Shown here piece after piece: positions 1 through 15,200 of a stretch of DNA of 64,000 nucleotides. The position numbers and the translations under genes were made by a program. The DNA is taken from positions 4,501,769-4,565,768 of the forward strand of contig JADCRB010000026.1 in assembly GCA_021464245.1 (NCBI GenBank), written 5' to 3'. A model generated the notes under the pieces. It made no database searches. It saw only the letters and a program-made list of their open reading frames with translations, and was not told where the DNA came from. This DNA comes from Carallia brachiata. Lineage: Eukaryota; Streptophyta; Magnoliopsida; Malpighiales; Rhizophoraceae. Each line of letters begins with the position of its first letter. The stretch's first letter is position 1.

Positions 1-364
1 TCTACTTAGTAGGACACACGATATTAAGCAAACCTTAAAACTAGTCATAATGTTTTTGTTTGTACAAAACGCACGCCAAGTGATATATATGGGTATTGGT
101 AATTGAATACTCTATTCAAAGAGCACCTAGATTGAATCCCATTAGCTGTTGGTTGCCTTTGGTCAAAAAAAAAAGAAAAAGATGTTGGTTGCTACTTCCT
201 GAAGCATAGAGGGGATTCACAAGTATCATAGGATATATATGACCACTCGTAGTGCTTGTTGCTCCTTTTATCATGGAATGGACCATCTAATATGAGATTG
301 ACATCTTCTTTGTTTCTTTTTTGTTTTTGAGGTTTGTTGAGTGGGGAGACGTTATCTATTTACA

Positions 365-597
365 TGTAACATGAGTCATAGTCAATGGAGGTTGGTTCAG
401 TTGGTAAGGCCTTCGACCTCTACTTCAAAGGTTTAGGATTCGAGTCTTACTGGCTATATTTTTTAGTGGATCATATGTAAATCCAATATAAATTCTTGTT
501 GAAACTTGTCGCTTTCCCTGATCCTGAACTAAAGCAGCCTTCCCTCACCTATATTTTTATTTACCAAAAAAAAAAAAAAATTGTAACATGAGTCATA
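365..597 (+). mobile_element. tRNA-derived SINE with 16-bp target-site duplication
   Basis: A body of about 200 bp (381-581) starts with tRNA-promoter-like boxes: an A-box-like GGTTCAGTTGGTAAGG near 393 and a B-box-like GATTCGAGTC near 438. It ends in a run of 15 A (566-580). The 16-base sequence TGTAACATGAGTCATA occurs at 365-380 and again, without mismatch, at 582-597, directly outside the body and the A tail. Promoter boxes, A tail and duplication together fit a retroposed SINE. The perfect duplication suggests a fairly young insertion. The family was not identified. Confidence 0.8.
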
Positions 598-654
598 AAA
601 CATACTCACATTTTCTTGTTTTTTTTTTAAGCCATCAAAACATACTCAATTTTT

Positions 655-760
655 CTATAAATTCAGTGGTTAAAATATTGAACTTCTAAATTTTAGTATT
701 GAGTTCAGATCCATCTTAAAGAGGAAGGAAGTTGTGAGATATTAGAGAACTATTCTTAAT
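655..760 (+). repeat. Possible degenerate tRNA-like (SINE) remnant
   Basis: An A-box-like TTCAGTGGTTAAAAT (about 665) is followed after about 40 bases by a B-box-like GAGTTCAGATCC (about 701). No A tail or target duplication can be seen. Just upstream, AAAACATACTCA occurs twice about 40 bp apart (near 597 and 638). This is a weak call. Confidence 0.25.
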
Positions 761-2939
761 TGTGCAACTTGCAGATTTATAAGCCTCAAAATGAATTCAG
801 GAAATAGATACACTACATTAGATATAATAACCTTATATGGAAAGGAAAATGACAGTAATGGATTTTTCTAGGAAAACTGTTACATGAAGAAGAATCGCTG
901 CTGGACTCCGCAATGGTTTAAGCTAATAATGGTATCTCCGCAGCCGAGGCCCAATTGAGAAGAGAATTATTCGTGGACACAAGAGCTCAAATTGAAGCTG
1001 GACACCATTTCAATCATTTGAGACAGAAGAATTTGAGCTCAGCCATTGTCATTTCTCGCTAGAAACAGTTTGCGTTTATGCACCAATTAAGCTATTGTCG
1101 TACTAAGTATGTTAATTTGGTTGGTGAAGCCATGACTTTGTTTACTGTTGGTTTTTGTTGTTATTCGTTTCTTGCTTTTGCCTGGCAGCCAAAATGACAT
1201 GTGAATGATTACAAAATTCTCGGGAATCCAGTATTTGGCCATCTCCATCTGGGCATCTGCATGTCCCTTTCAAGGCCTGCTAAGAGTGTAATTACGTGTT
1301 TCGAAACTTTTGTTCTAAATTTTGTATCGAATAAAATTATAACTGTTATTTTTGAAACTGCGACTGATACTTTTAAAATGTAAAAATAACAACTGATTCA
1401 AAAATATCAGTTCTAGTTTCAAAAATAACAATTCTAATTTCATTCGACACATAATTCTGTACAAAAATTACCAGCCCACCAATACTTATTCCTCCGATAA
1501 TTGGGGCGCAGTCTTTTTGTCGTGGCAGTGGAACTTGCACTGTACATTTGCACTTTTTTTTTTTTTTTACTGACTTAAATTTGGACATTTTAATAGTTAC
1601 TGATTTAATAATAATTTTATCTTGATCTATTTTTAAGAATACATTTGAACCCATCCTCTTATTTACCCCCAAAAAAAAAAAAAAAACTACATGCTAGTTC
1701 CCTCACTCCAGAATTTTTGGGCTTCAATGTGCTTTGTCCACGGATCGCTGCATAGTGCATGTGTACAGAAATTGATTATCGGGAAGAAGTAACCTTTTAT
1801 AATAAGCAGAAAAAGATTAAATAGATATGTTTGATAAAATATATGAGAGATATAAAATTAATTTATTTATTTTTAAAATTTATTTATTTTTAATTTTAAA
1901 ATTCTTTTAAAAAAATTTTAAATTTAATATTTTTTTACGATATAATAATTTTGATCACTATTTATTTGTCGTATTCTTATTGTTGGCTTGCCATTTATAA
2001 TTTATCTTAATTGACATTGACTAATTAGGTACCTGCAATTAAAAGACAGATAATAACTGGAGAAAAAATTGTTGGATTGAAGGCCATGAATCGACTTAAA
2101 TATTGTATATATTTTTTATAAATTTATTATCTATTAATTTTAATTATAAATTTTATAAGTTTTTATATATTTTTATTTTTAAAAATTTATAATATGTAAT
2201 TTTATTAAAATTAATATATAATAAATTTATAAAAAAATATACACAAAAATTAATTTGATCCATCCCGGCGATCTCTAGCTTTCCAAGTCCTTGCAGTTTA
2301 CCCTAATAACAACGCAGCCCCTCCACCTTCGAGGGGAAAAAAAAAAGAATAAACAAAGAGAAAGAAATCCACCGATGGCACATCTTTGAAGAAATGGTGG
2401 AAACGTGGCGAAAACCGATTTGCTAAATCACTCAATAGTCGGTCACATGCGCCCACTAATTTTGGTCAAAAGAAAAGAGGTAGTGGACAATGGACACCCC
2501 CACGCACTTCTCCCGACATATATAGTCGGTCCGGGTGGGTCCTACTAGATCTTTGCTTCACAAGCGGAACTCCAGCTAGAGAGAACTGCAAAAGCACGCC
2601 GCCAAACAAAAAATAATTGCCAAGATAAAGTAAAGTTAAATTGAATTAAGATATTGAATTAAAAATATTAGTAAATTAAAATTCAATCGATTAAATCAAT
2701 TAAATTGATATTTAATAATATATATGTGTATAAAAATAATTTAAATAAATAATATATATATATATAGTAATTAAATATTAATTTTTTAAATTTTAAAGAT
2801 TAAATTAAAAATTTTGATATATACTAAATTAAAAATTTTAATAAATTTAAAACTCAAATTATAATTTAAACAAATTTTGAGATCAAATTAAATATTTTAA
2901 ATTTTTATATTTTACTTAAATTGATTGGAGCAGTCCAGT

Positions 2940-3105
2940 TTTGACCGATTTTTATCGATTTTGATCGGTTCTTGATCGATTCTGATTAAATTTCATTTAA
3001 TTTTTGTCTTCAACCGGATCGGACCACCGGCCAGTCACCGGGCCACCGGCCAATCACCAGTTCAACCGATCGGACCGGTCGGTCCAATCCAGTTTTCACA
3101 ACCAT
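2940..3105. repeat. GC-rich CCGG-type repeat in AT-rich DNA
   Basis: The sequence turns abruptly from AT-rich to a segment dominated by ACCGG, CGGTC and CGATC words. It contains two imperfect tandem copies of an 18-19 base unit (CCACCGGCCAGTCACCGG, then CCACCGGCCAATCACCAG) around 3022-3061. It ends in a palindromic ACCGATCGGACCGGTCGGTCC-like stretch. Such CGGT-rich blocks are common at the ends of plant non-autonomous DNA elements. No second terminus was found here. Confidence 0.4.
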
Positions 3106-3492
3106 GAGATAAAGAGGGGCATTCGAAAAATAATTTCTTATTTTAAGGATATAGTTTTTAAATTAAGACTAATTGCTCACATTTTTTTTCATAAGTTAAA
3201 CCCTGATATTTCTAAAACGCTAAGAACTTTTTTTTGAACTCTAACTAACAGAAAGTACTTGTAAATGTAACGTTTTGTTAGTTAATTTGTTCAAAAAAAA
3301 AGTTTTGTTAATTAATTAAGGTCAGTTCTTTACTGAATAAGAATTTTTTTAAAAAAATTTTCCGAAAGCCCTCTTTATTAGCAATTAATTTTGTTATGTT
3401 TTTGGGAATTTTCCGCAGAGTTCTATTTCAACACAGTTTCGGTCTCCCTGCATTATCCAACCCGATTTCTCTGTCACATCTCCTCTAATCCT

Positions 3493-3493
3493 C

Positions 3494-3545
<52 letters not shown>

Positions 3546-3547
3546 TA
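3493..3547. repeat. (TG)n(TA)n compound microsatellite
   Basis: A TG run passes into a TA run that is interrupted once by TG. It ends about 115 bases before the protease start codon, so it lies in the proximal promoter or 5' leader of that gene. Confidence 0.9.
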
Positions 3548-3662
3548 CAACCTAGACCCACACTAAGAGGAGTGGAGAACTTCTGAAACCAGCGATTACA
3601 TCACAATTCGACACCCAAACACGAAACTCAAACACCCTTTTCATCAAAAGACAGGACCGTAC

Positions 3663-6030
<2,368 letters not shown>

Positions 6031-6861
6031 GCAAGCAAGGCTACAACAAATAGGCGATTTCTGCAAAATGATCAATCCTTCCATGGATGTGATTTGGGAA
6101 GAAAATGCTGGTCTTTATTGAATTTATTAGTGCCTATTTGGCCCTATTGAATTTGAAACGCTACACGAATCTTTCATTTTCTTTGGTTTCATGTTGACGA
6201 TTGTAAATACATTCTATATCTGCTGCTGCAGCAGATGCAACAACAGAACTTTGGGATGATTAAACTTCGCCTCAACTTGTGTAGTGTCTGTACTCGCAGA
6301 CTATGGATTATCATTTTTCATGACTATTAGTCTATAATTTGTTTGCATTTAGTTAATCAGTACATCGAGAAACATAAATAACAGTCAATTTTACGCAATA
6401 AATTAAGAAATTTTAGGTTTCAAAGAACATCTTAGCCCCTTTTGAATCAAACTAATTTTTTTATTGTCAGAATACAATATACAATAAAATATTTAAGGGT
6501 TGTATTTTCGTTATTGGAATCTATTAAAAAGCTAAAAAGTTAAAAAAAATTAAACTTTGATGTATATTTTTAGGTCCATAATATTTTTACTTGAGAAAGT
6601 ATCCTTTATTTCTAAATATCTTTTTTCTTTTTGTTTTGTGTCAATTTATTGGATCATAAATAAACAACAAAATAGGAATAACGCTAGTGTATCTGCTAAA
6701 CGGAGAGATGCACTGGAAGCCCGTAGGTTTGGTTTGCCGTCGTAAAGTTGACCACTTTATAAAAAGAAAGAAGCGTATGGCTAAACATCTCGTTATATAC
6801 GAATAAAAAAAATAAAATTTTTTTAAAAATAAAATTTAGAGATAATAAAATTTGATTATAA

Positions 6862-7361
6862 ATTTAGCCACAAACGTATAGCCGTGCAATAAATCCCTCT
6901 ATGAAAATATTGCGGTATTTTCGCGTGAATCTCGCGCGAACAAGAAGGCAGATTCCATTGTCAGCGGCTGAAAGTCCTTGCTCTGGTTAATGCCTCTCAC
7001 AGCGTAATAATCTATAACAATCCCATTTTAATAATCTTTCGAATAATATTATATAATTTTAAATAAATAATAATAAATATTTACATAATTTTATTTAATA
7101 TTATATGATACATTTAGCCACAAACATATGACTGTGTAATAAATTCCTTTATGAAAATATCGCGGTATTTTCGCGTCAATCTCGCGCGGACAATAAGGCA
7201 GATTCCATTGTCAACGGCTTAAGTCCTAGCTCTGGTTAATGCCTCTCACAGCTAAATAATCTATAACAATCCCATTATAATAATCTTTCGAGTAATATTA
7301 TATGATTTTGAGTAGATAATGGTAAGAATTTATAAATTTTATTTAATATTATTTGATGTTT
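6862..7361. repeat. Two tandem copies of a 250-bp unit
   Basis: Unit 1 (6862-7111) and unit 2 (7112-about 7361) both start TTTAGCCACAAAC and share a GC-richer core: TCTCGCGCG, AAGGCAGATTCCATTGTCA, then TTAATGCCTCTCACAG and CTATAACAATCCCATT. The start-to-start spacing is 250 bases. The copies differ by scattered substitutions and 1-2 base indels, so the duplication is not very recent. No open frame is conserved between them. Confidence 0.85.
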
Positions 7362-9013
7362 TATTTATTTTTTAAAAATTTTAATTATTCAATAATTTAT
7401 ATCAATTTATTATTATTTTAAAATTAATTAAGCAAAATCACCAATTTTTTTCATAATCTTCAAAACAAATGACTTGCTGTACAATAACCCAATTCATCCA
7501 TATTGAATCTTTATTTTGATGTGTCTTAATCCAAATCAAATCAATTTATAATTATTGGTCTCTTACAGATCTGTTAGTATAATTCACAGTTATGAAACAT
7601 GTTTTATGAGTTCGTGTTTAAAATAGGTTATGTTGATCATATCTACATAATAAACCTTCTAATATTAAGGAGAGCCCACGTTTTTCATTGCTGCCAAGTT
7701 GGATCAGACTGATAGACCAATGCACTGGGGAAATAGAATAAGTCACGGTCGGCAAGAGTCAGCATGGAGCACTTGCACTACCAATTATGACTAATCCTTC
7801 CATTCCATCCACACTGTCTTGGTCAATGTCTTTTTAATTCAAACTAAACGGTCTAAACCTTCTTCCCATTTACATATTTTTTTTTATAAATAAGACGACG
7901 TAATTATATTTTAAATAATAATAAATAAAACTATTATAACGTTTAATTATATTTAATAATTTATTTATATTTTTATAAATTTAATTATTTAATAATTCAT
8001 ATTACTCTATTATAACTTTAAAATCATTTTGTCAAGTTAAAAAGCTTTTTTCTTCTTATTATGCCCCAAAGTTTAGTTTATTGCGACCAAAGGTCCACTC
8101 ATTGGCAGTGCCATATGTTACCCTTTTTTTTTTGGAAAAAAAATCCATAACATGCTGCAAATCAACTTATACATATTGAATGGATTAAGTGTTTTTTTTC
8201 CTCATTATTTTAATCAAGAAAGAACGTGGATGGTGAATTCAATGGAATTTATCCGGATGCAGTTTCAATTATTTACTATTTTCATACCCGGGGAGATTTG
8301 AAAAACAAAAAGGAGTCGAATTTCTTTTTGCACAAAAAAAAAGTCAAGTCTTAAAAAAGCAATATGCATTAAAATTAATAAATTTGTAGAGAATTATATG
8401 ATTCTAAATAGCTACTCCAGACAGTTGAGTTATATAATTATGAAGAAATATTTGGTAGACTTTTTTTTTAATTATAAAAATAATATGAGTCATTTAATAA
8501 CTAAATTTTTAAAAATAAAATAATTAAATATTATTTAATGAATTAAATGACTATTCTAATATTATATAAAGTACAATTATGTGACATAACTCATAATTTA
8601 AGCCTGAGTAGTGCCTAAAGCGGATCAAAGTCGATTCTCTTATTTATTTTTTTAATGTTTGAACAATAATTCGTATTTTTTTTTTAACTAATAACTCAAT
8701 AATTGAAAAATAAAAAATGAGAGTAAAATAAAATTCAATCTCCAATTACTTAGTTAGAAGCTATTACCTTCAACACTTCAATTATTGTTGAATTCTCACA
8801 ATCATTCGTATTTACAGTTCATATATGTTTGAAATAATGTATTTTTATTTTAGATAACGATTTCTTTTATTTTAAACCGAAATAATTTTCATTTTTTTAT
8901 GAAGATTTTTAATTTATTGTCATTTAAAACGTTCTGCCAAAAACAACTAACTTGTTCGGAGAATCATTGCGGAGGCGCGTAATGGTACGACTTGAAATAT
9001 GGCGTCGACATTC

Positions 9014-9021
9014 CACGTGGA
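9014..9021. promoter_or_regulatory. G-box-like palindrome CCACGTGG upstream of the C2-protein gene
   Basis: CCACGTGG contains the CACGTG core bound by plant bZIP and bHLH factors. It lies about 550 bases before the start codon of the C2-domain gene and is followed at once by a TTGAC-type W-box core in reverse. The regulatory role is inferred from motif and position only. Confidence 0.35.
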
Positions 9022-9568
9022 CTGGTCAAAGTCACCGCCTCAAGACAAGCTTTTTTCTTTTTTCTTTTTCGTTAAAGTTCTATTAAGGCTCAAGGCAAAT
9101 TTTCCCCAAAAAAATAAAATAAAATAAAAATAAAATAAAAGACTAGAATTACCAACCAAACAGATAATAAATAAATAAAAGAAAAATTGTTGGGCAGTTC
9201 CAATCTGTTCTCTCAATGTTGATAGCCTTGACTTATCTTGTAGAAAATTAATGTAATTTTTATTAACAGATCTGTAAGATGTTAATTTTATTTTTTTTAT
9301 ATTTTTTTTGACAAAAAATAAGAACGAGAAATAAAATTTCCTGGAAAATACAGAAATTTCCGTCAACCCACCAAGCACAAAGATGAAGAAAAATAAACTA
9401 CTAAAATTAAGACAGACGCGTGGTGGGATAAGTGCAAAGAGTGAGAAACTCAGAAACAAACCAACTAAAAGGTTGAGCTGAGAACTTTGATTAGGTGAGC
9501 AAGTGAAGTCAATGTATCCTGTCATAGATCAGCAATCCTCCATCCCCTCGCAAAACCCTTCTGCAGCC

Positions 9569-12242
9569 ATGTCTATTCAAGGCCAGCTTCTTGAAGTCAC
9601 TGGTAATTATCAAACTTAACCCCCCCCCCCGTTTGACCTTTTTTTTTTGGGTTGTTAACTTGTTATTGTTGTTGGTCCCCTTTTCTTTGAGTTTGGTTAC
9701 ATGGGGTTTAATCCTTTTTGTGCTTTTCTTTCTTGTTCTTTTTAGCTGTTGTTGTTTATTCTTTGTGGGGTTTGTTTGGATGCAGTTGTTGGTTGTACCA
9801 AATTGAAAGACACAGAATGGATTTCAAGACAAGATCCTTACGTTTGTGTTGAGTACGGTAGTAACAAGTGCCGCACTCGAACCTGCACAGGTGTGTGCAT
9901 AAGATTGATCTAAATTTAAAGTTGTTTTTCTGTAATATTTGGTCTAGACTCTTATGTAGTGCTTTCTTTCTGTCTTTTTTTAAAGATCTGAAATTTAGCT
10001 TTTTTATTAGAGTGGTGATATATTACACAAAAATTTACTTCTTGATTCTTCACAAATTAATATTATTTTTGACGTTGTAATAAATTTTGGGTAATTTTGA
10101 TTTCGTTTTTTAAAAATAAACTTTTATAGACTTAGTGTTTGACTAAGTTTTAGGTCATTAACTACTATTCATGAGAAAATTTTTGTGAAGTTTGTTATGA
10201 TTCTTTTCTTTCATTCTTTTATTGTCAAGTTTGTTTGGGGTTTGGTAAAAATTTTTGTTGAAAATATGGCTGTTATGTTGTTATGTTTCTAAATCTCTGG
10301 ATGGTTGGTCGGCTGGTTCAGATGGCGGCAAGAATCCTACGTTCCAAGAGAAGTTTGTGTTTAGCTTAATTGAAGGACTCAGAGAGCTAAATGTGTCAGT
10401 TTGGAACAGCAATACTATAACACACGATGATTTCATCGGCAACGGAAAGTAATGAATCCCGACTTTCTTTTCACTGTAATGATTCTGGACTTGGGCCCTT
10501 TTGGTCTTTGCTGCTGGTTTACATAATCGTTTTACTTTTATTGTCTGACCGTGTGCAGAATTCAACTACATAAGGTTCTATCGGAGGGCTTTGACGATAG
10601 CACTTGGCCGCTTCTAACCAAAACTGGCAGGTAATGAGAATGCCAATTTACTTTTGTTGAGTTTAAAATAAATTTAATTGTGAATGGTTTGAAGAGTCTA
10701 GTTTTATGTTTGCAAAGATTCTTGAAGTGCTCGGATTGCTTGTCTTATGTTCTGGTCTTTTGGTGATCATATCACACACTTTCTAGTTGAGAAGAAGGGT
10801 TCATGGGCAACTGATTCAAGCATCAATTTGAGTCTCTTTCTAAAGAAGGGACAAAATCCTAAAAAAAGTAGAAAATAAAAGGAAACCAATGTTAGATTAT
10901 CGGATATCAGATAACTAGATTGCAAACCACTGTTTCTGCACCTCTTCATGTAGTGTGCTTTCTTTCGAGGGTCGGGGAGGACATATGTCGTGACAAATTT
11001 TCCCTGAACTTTTTCTCTTTTGTGGAAAAGCCTTGTGGATTGATCAACTAACATTGTAGGACTTCAGAGATGATATGTTGCTTTAGGACCTTATGTGGCA
11101 CTTAATGATATTGATGAGTTATTCTGAGGGCTCCATATGCTTAAAGTAAATCTGATATTTATTGTTGTTTTTAAATCTCTGCCTGATAGCTATATATATG
11201 TAAACAATGTCATGTGCCTACTCTAAGAGGGTTCTTTGTCTCCGTGTTTTTCCTGTTTTTGTTTGAACTTTTAACTGCAAGCTTGATTAATTGTATATCT
11301 ATGCCATAAGTGTTCTTAAAGAACAGCAAAAGGTTATTGTTTAGGTACTTGAATGTGAGAGCCCAATCTTTGTGCAGTCTAAATATTAAAAAATAAAAAC
11401 TTAATGTTTATGCATTCCTCTTTTTCTGCCAATTATCTTGGTCAACTTGTGATGGAAAATTTGCGATAAAAGTCAAATTACTCGTTAGGCATTCACCACC
11501 AAACTATATTGGCATTTGACTTATGCACCAATAGTTTGGAATGTATTCCTATGTACCAATATCTTGTTTCATGGCATGTGATAGTTTTTTGAATGTGGTG
11601 AATACTCTCATATGTATCTTCTCCACTCTCAAGGTGTGCCTTTTCTATTTCAGAGCTGCTGGAGAACTGCGACTGATACTGCACTTTGCCAATGCCAAGG
11701 CAAGCTATCTTTTTGGTGCTCTTGTAGTTATAATTATATCATAATCCTTTTATCTGATCATGAAGCGATTGGAGGAAGCTCAACAACTGTTTGTTTGGTG
11801 CAGAAAGCGGCAAAAAGCTTTGCTCCTCAGCTCCACCTTATGCAGCACCTGCTCCACAAGTGTCACCATACTCTGCACCACCACCAGCATATCCAACTCC
11901 CTATGCACCACCGGCTTCAGCTTACCCAACATCATCTCCTTATCCTTCCTATCCCCCTACTTCATCATATCCTCCATCGGCATATCCTCCATCTGCATAT
12001 CCTCCTTCTGCATATCCTCCTCCTCCCCAGGCAACTGCTTATCCCCCTCCACCATACCCACCAACTTCAACATATCCCCCTCCACCATATCCTCCTCCCC
12101 CGCAAGCTTATCCTCCAGGTAACTTCATGTTATGTTGTATGCTTTTGTTAAAGTGGGTGTGTACATTTCAGCATTAGGTTTAAAATTCTGGTTTGCTTTC
12201 ATGTCAGGTCCTTATCCTGGCACCTATCCTCCACCATACTGA
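9569..12242 (+). CDS. C2-domain protein with Pro/Tyr-rich tail (7 exons)
   Basis: Exons: 9569-9602, 9786-9890, 10322-10448, 10559-10630, 11654-11715, 11804-12118, 12208-12242 (249 aa in this model). Residues 1 to about 115 form one C2 domain (GQLLEVTVVGCTKLKDTEW, SRQDPYVCVEYG, GGKNPTFQEKF, NSNTITHDDFIGNGKIQL), which in this family binds membrane lipid, often with calcium. The rest is a low-complexity YPP tail with SAYPP repeats ending YPGTYPPPY, as in SRC2-like and At4g34150-type plant proteins linked to cold and stress. The exon 5/6 border is unclear. The donor used here (11716, GTGCTC) keeps the frame. An excellent GC-type donor (CCAAG|GCAAGC, intron from 11700) gives the more family-like KKAAKSFAP, but then needs one extra base near 11837 to enter the SAPPYA frame. 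The gene may therefore carry a 1-base loss. Confidence 0.85.
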
Positions 12243-15200
12243 GGAGAAGCTCCTGCACAACCAAGCAAAAAGGAAACATGAAGAATTAAGTGCTTTGTAT
12301 AGAGCAGAATAATTTAGTCATGTGTTGTTCTTGCAACTGTGAAGGTCTTGGCCTGTTTCATGACAAAATTTCTAGCTTATTTTGATTAAGATGCAGTATT
12401 TCTTGTTTTGTGAATTATATTTGATGTTTGTATTCATCCATCTCTTTGTTTCTATAAACCTTCTGTTGCAAAATGCAGGAAGGTTGGTTACATTTAAAAT
12501 CGGAGTATATGCTTAGTTCCAATTAGATGTCACAATGGTGTAGTATTTACAGCATTGTTTGAGTTCCACCTTGTTGCAATTCTTGTGTTGAGCTTTTTTA
12601 AATTTAATGAATATATTTACCGACTTTAGCTCCCAAGACTAACATCAGCTGACTTTTGCCCTTAGGAACATCGATCTTTGTGCCAAAACAAATATGGCAT
12701 AAAGTTTTATGCATGAATGATCTCGAAGGTTAGGCAAGACTCTGAAAATGTGCCACATCCAATGGATCAATGTACTGATGTGTTGCATTGTTGTGCAAAC
12801 ATCAAAGTGTAATTGCCATTGGTTAAATGGGGAGCATACTCTTGCTGTTGATGGCAAGGAATGAAACTTTATGCCATAGCTGACAAAGTTATGCATGGTG
12901 CGATTATCGTTCTTGGCATGCATCATGTTTCATCTCTATAAGCTTCTGATGAACAAATTACATGGCTGGCTGGCTATGGCGGAGTCGGACATGAACCTAG
13001 CAGTCACCATTTTGAGTGATCTTGAATCGCTCTTAATTCAACATGTGAGCATCTCTGCCATCTTTTCAGTTTCTGGGTATCTTTTTTGGTGCATAGCTTC
13101 TGGGTTCGCTGTAATTTTCTTTAATTATGTCTCTTCTCTGGTCTCGTAATCGAGCAAAAACGGCAGTATGGCATGTGTCATTGGTGGCAATGACTCTTTA
13201 CAGCTAGCCTTATGGTGATTGATCAGAAACTACTTATTTTCCTCCCTAAATGCAGTCAGGGTGTCTATAGATGCAGTAATTGCAACCACATTGTTAGTTC
13301 ATGGCCACCCTTAAACCTGCCTAACTAGATGCTTTCAACGAGGGGGAAAAAAAGGCTTGTTCTGCAATGGTTTTTACTGATTCTTATCCAACAGTAAAAA
13401 TGGTATCTGGGACCCCCATCCAGCCATTTCGTTCCTTACAATTGACGAGAAAATGATCGGTGATCTCCATTCTCCATTGTTTGCTTTTAAACAAGAAAAT
13501 TCAATAGCATCTATTCTTGGCAAGGGCAGCCTATGACAAACAGCACTTGAGCAATGGGAGCCAGGCAGCCAGCCATCGTATTTGCTAACTGCTTAATTGT
13601 AATTCCTGCTCCGTTTGGAAATAAGCAAAATAGTCTACGAGATTTCACGTAACAATACTGTTCAACAGCTTGAATTGTTTTTCATAATCAGAAACTACAG
13701 AGGAAAAGTACCTCCGCTCAATGGAGGTTCAGCTACGATCGAATTCAGAGGAATGGTTACAATGGCCAGCACTCAGCAGCACTTAAATCTGCTGCATTTT
13801 TGCCATGTGTATACCAATTCGAAAATTTTAACAACTTTCTCTCCTTTTGTATATTCTGCTTGATTAAAACACTAGTTAACAACAGAAAGTTATCATGAAG
13901 TGCTCTTAGCTATCATTTGTTTGCCAAAAGAAGTTAATGGTTCAGTTTGAATTTCAGGTTGCTTTGACTATTGGGTTACCCATCTTTTATTGTTAAAGCT
14001 AATGATATCTCATTTTCCCATTGATGGGATATGCTAACTAGAAGCACTTGGTTTAAAGATGCATGCATAATTGTTATCCCTTTATATAATTGTGCATGTT
14101 TCAATGACAGTATGACACTAGCATTTAGTTTACTGGTCCACGCATGCTGACAACAGAGACAATCACACATGAAGCCAATCAGGCAAGAGCTTCGAAGATC
14201 ATCAAGATTTTGAAGGCAACAATGAGCCATGGAAATCATGGGTTGTCACTGGAATGTCACATTCAATTCAAGATCTTCAGCTTTGGTTGTTGGCTTGCCA
14301 TGTGAGCCCAGTTTTGTGTATGAGTCAAAAGGGTGTGCCAAACCTCCATCTGGTCAACTTGAATAATGTAGGATGGGAATTTATCACTTATGCAATAATT
14401 TATCATTGGTGGGTTTCAAAGATTTCCTCCTTAGTGGGTGTTTTAAATCTTTAAAGTAGCCAGTTTCCACTGTTTGGATATTGAAACACAATCCAACATC
14501 ACCCACATTTACTAAAAAGTTGGAAGATTTTGTGAAAAGAGAAAAAACATAGCCCCTTTTTATGTGATTACATATATACTAAGCAAACATTTCAAGTTTA
14601 ATCCACTGCATTCCATTTGCCAAAAAGTTGATTAATACCAACAAAACGGTTGATTAGACTTAACCAATAAAAATTTATTGACGGTCCAGCACTATTATAC
14701 TGGAATAATTAACGACCAAACTGCAAGTCCTACTATGATGACATAAACAATGACTAAACAAAGTCATACAATGGGACCTTTACAGTAAGGGGACAAGAAT
14801 TGATAAGTAAGAATTTTTTTTTTTTTGCATAAATCATACCATTAGCGCCACAACTGAAAAAAAAATGACCCTCTTACTTAATTGGTATTTAATTATGTGT
14901 GGAGATATTGTCACATGGTATCAATCGATTAAATTAAATTTGAGTATTCCCATTCCATAACTCAATTGCTGCACAAAAGTTGAGCCAGAGTCAGTTTGTT
15001 GTAAGAGAGAAAAGAGCCAAGGTGCAAACCAACAGAATTACCTTGCAGATTATTAACATGTACAAACAACTAAGCGCCAGTGTTTCTTTGGAACTTAGTT
15101 TATGTAATGTCTACATTAAGTGAAGAGGAACTTTTGGAAGTTCCTGGTTGTCAACTCCCATTAAAGTCAACAACCCTTTTGTCCTTTTTTATTTTCTCTA

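Larger units (their letters stand above)
1..3662. other. Intergenic region, repeat-rich
   Basis: No convincing gene is visible. The stretch is AT-rich and holds a SINE with target-site duplication (365-597), a possible second degenerate tRNA-like repeat (about 655-760), a GC-rich CCGG-type repeat (about 2940-3105) and a (TG)n(TA)n microsatellite just upstream of the protease gene. Short open frames at 2386-2616 and 3004-3237 have no recognisable protein features and overlap repeat-like sequence. Confidence 0.6.
6031..9568. other. Intergenic region between protease and C2-protein genes
   Basis: No gene seen. It contains the protease 3' untranslated region, a 250-bp tandem duplication (6862-7361), several AT-rich stretches, and near the C2 gene a promoter-like part with the G-box-type palindrome CCACGTGG at about 9014-9021, followed by GGTCAAAGTC (a W-box core, TTGAC, in reverse). 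The long reverse-strand open frame at 9040-9525 is low-complexity AT-rich sequence and is not supported as a gene. Confidence 0.6.

Noticed and set aside
9040..9525. Reverse open frame of 161 codons
   Set aside because: Phe/Leu/Ser-rich translation of homopolymer-rich DNA in the C2-gene promoter, without any domain.
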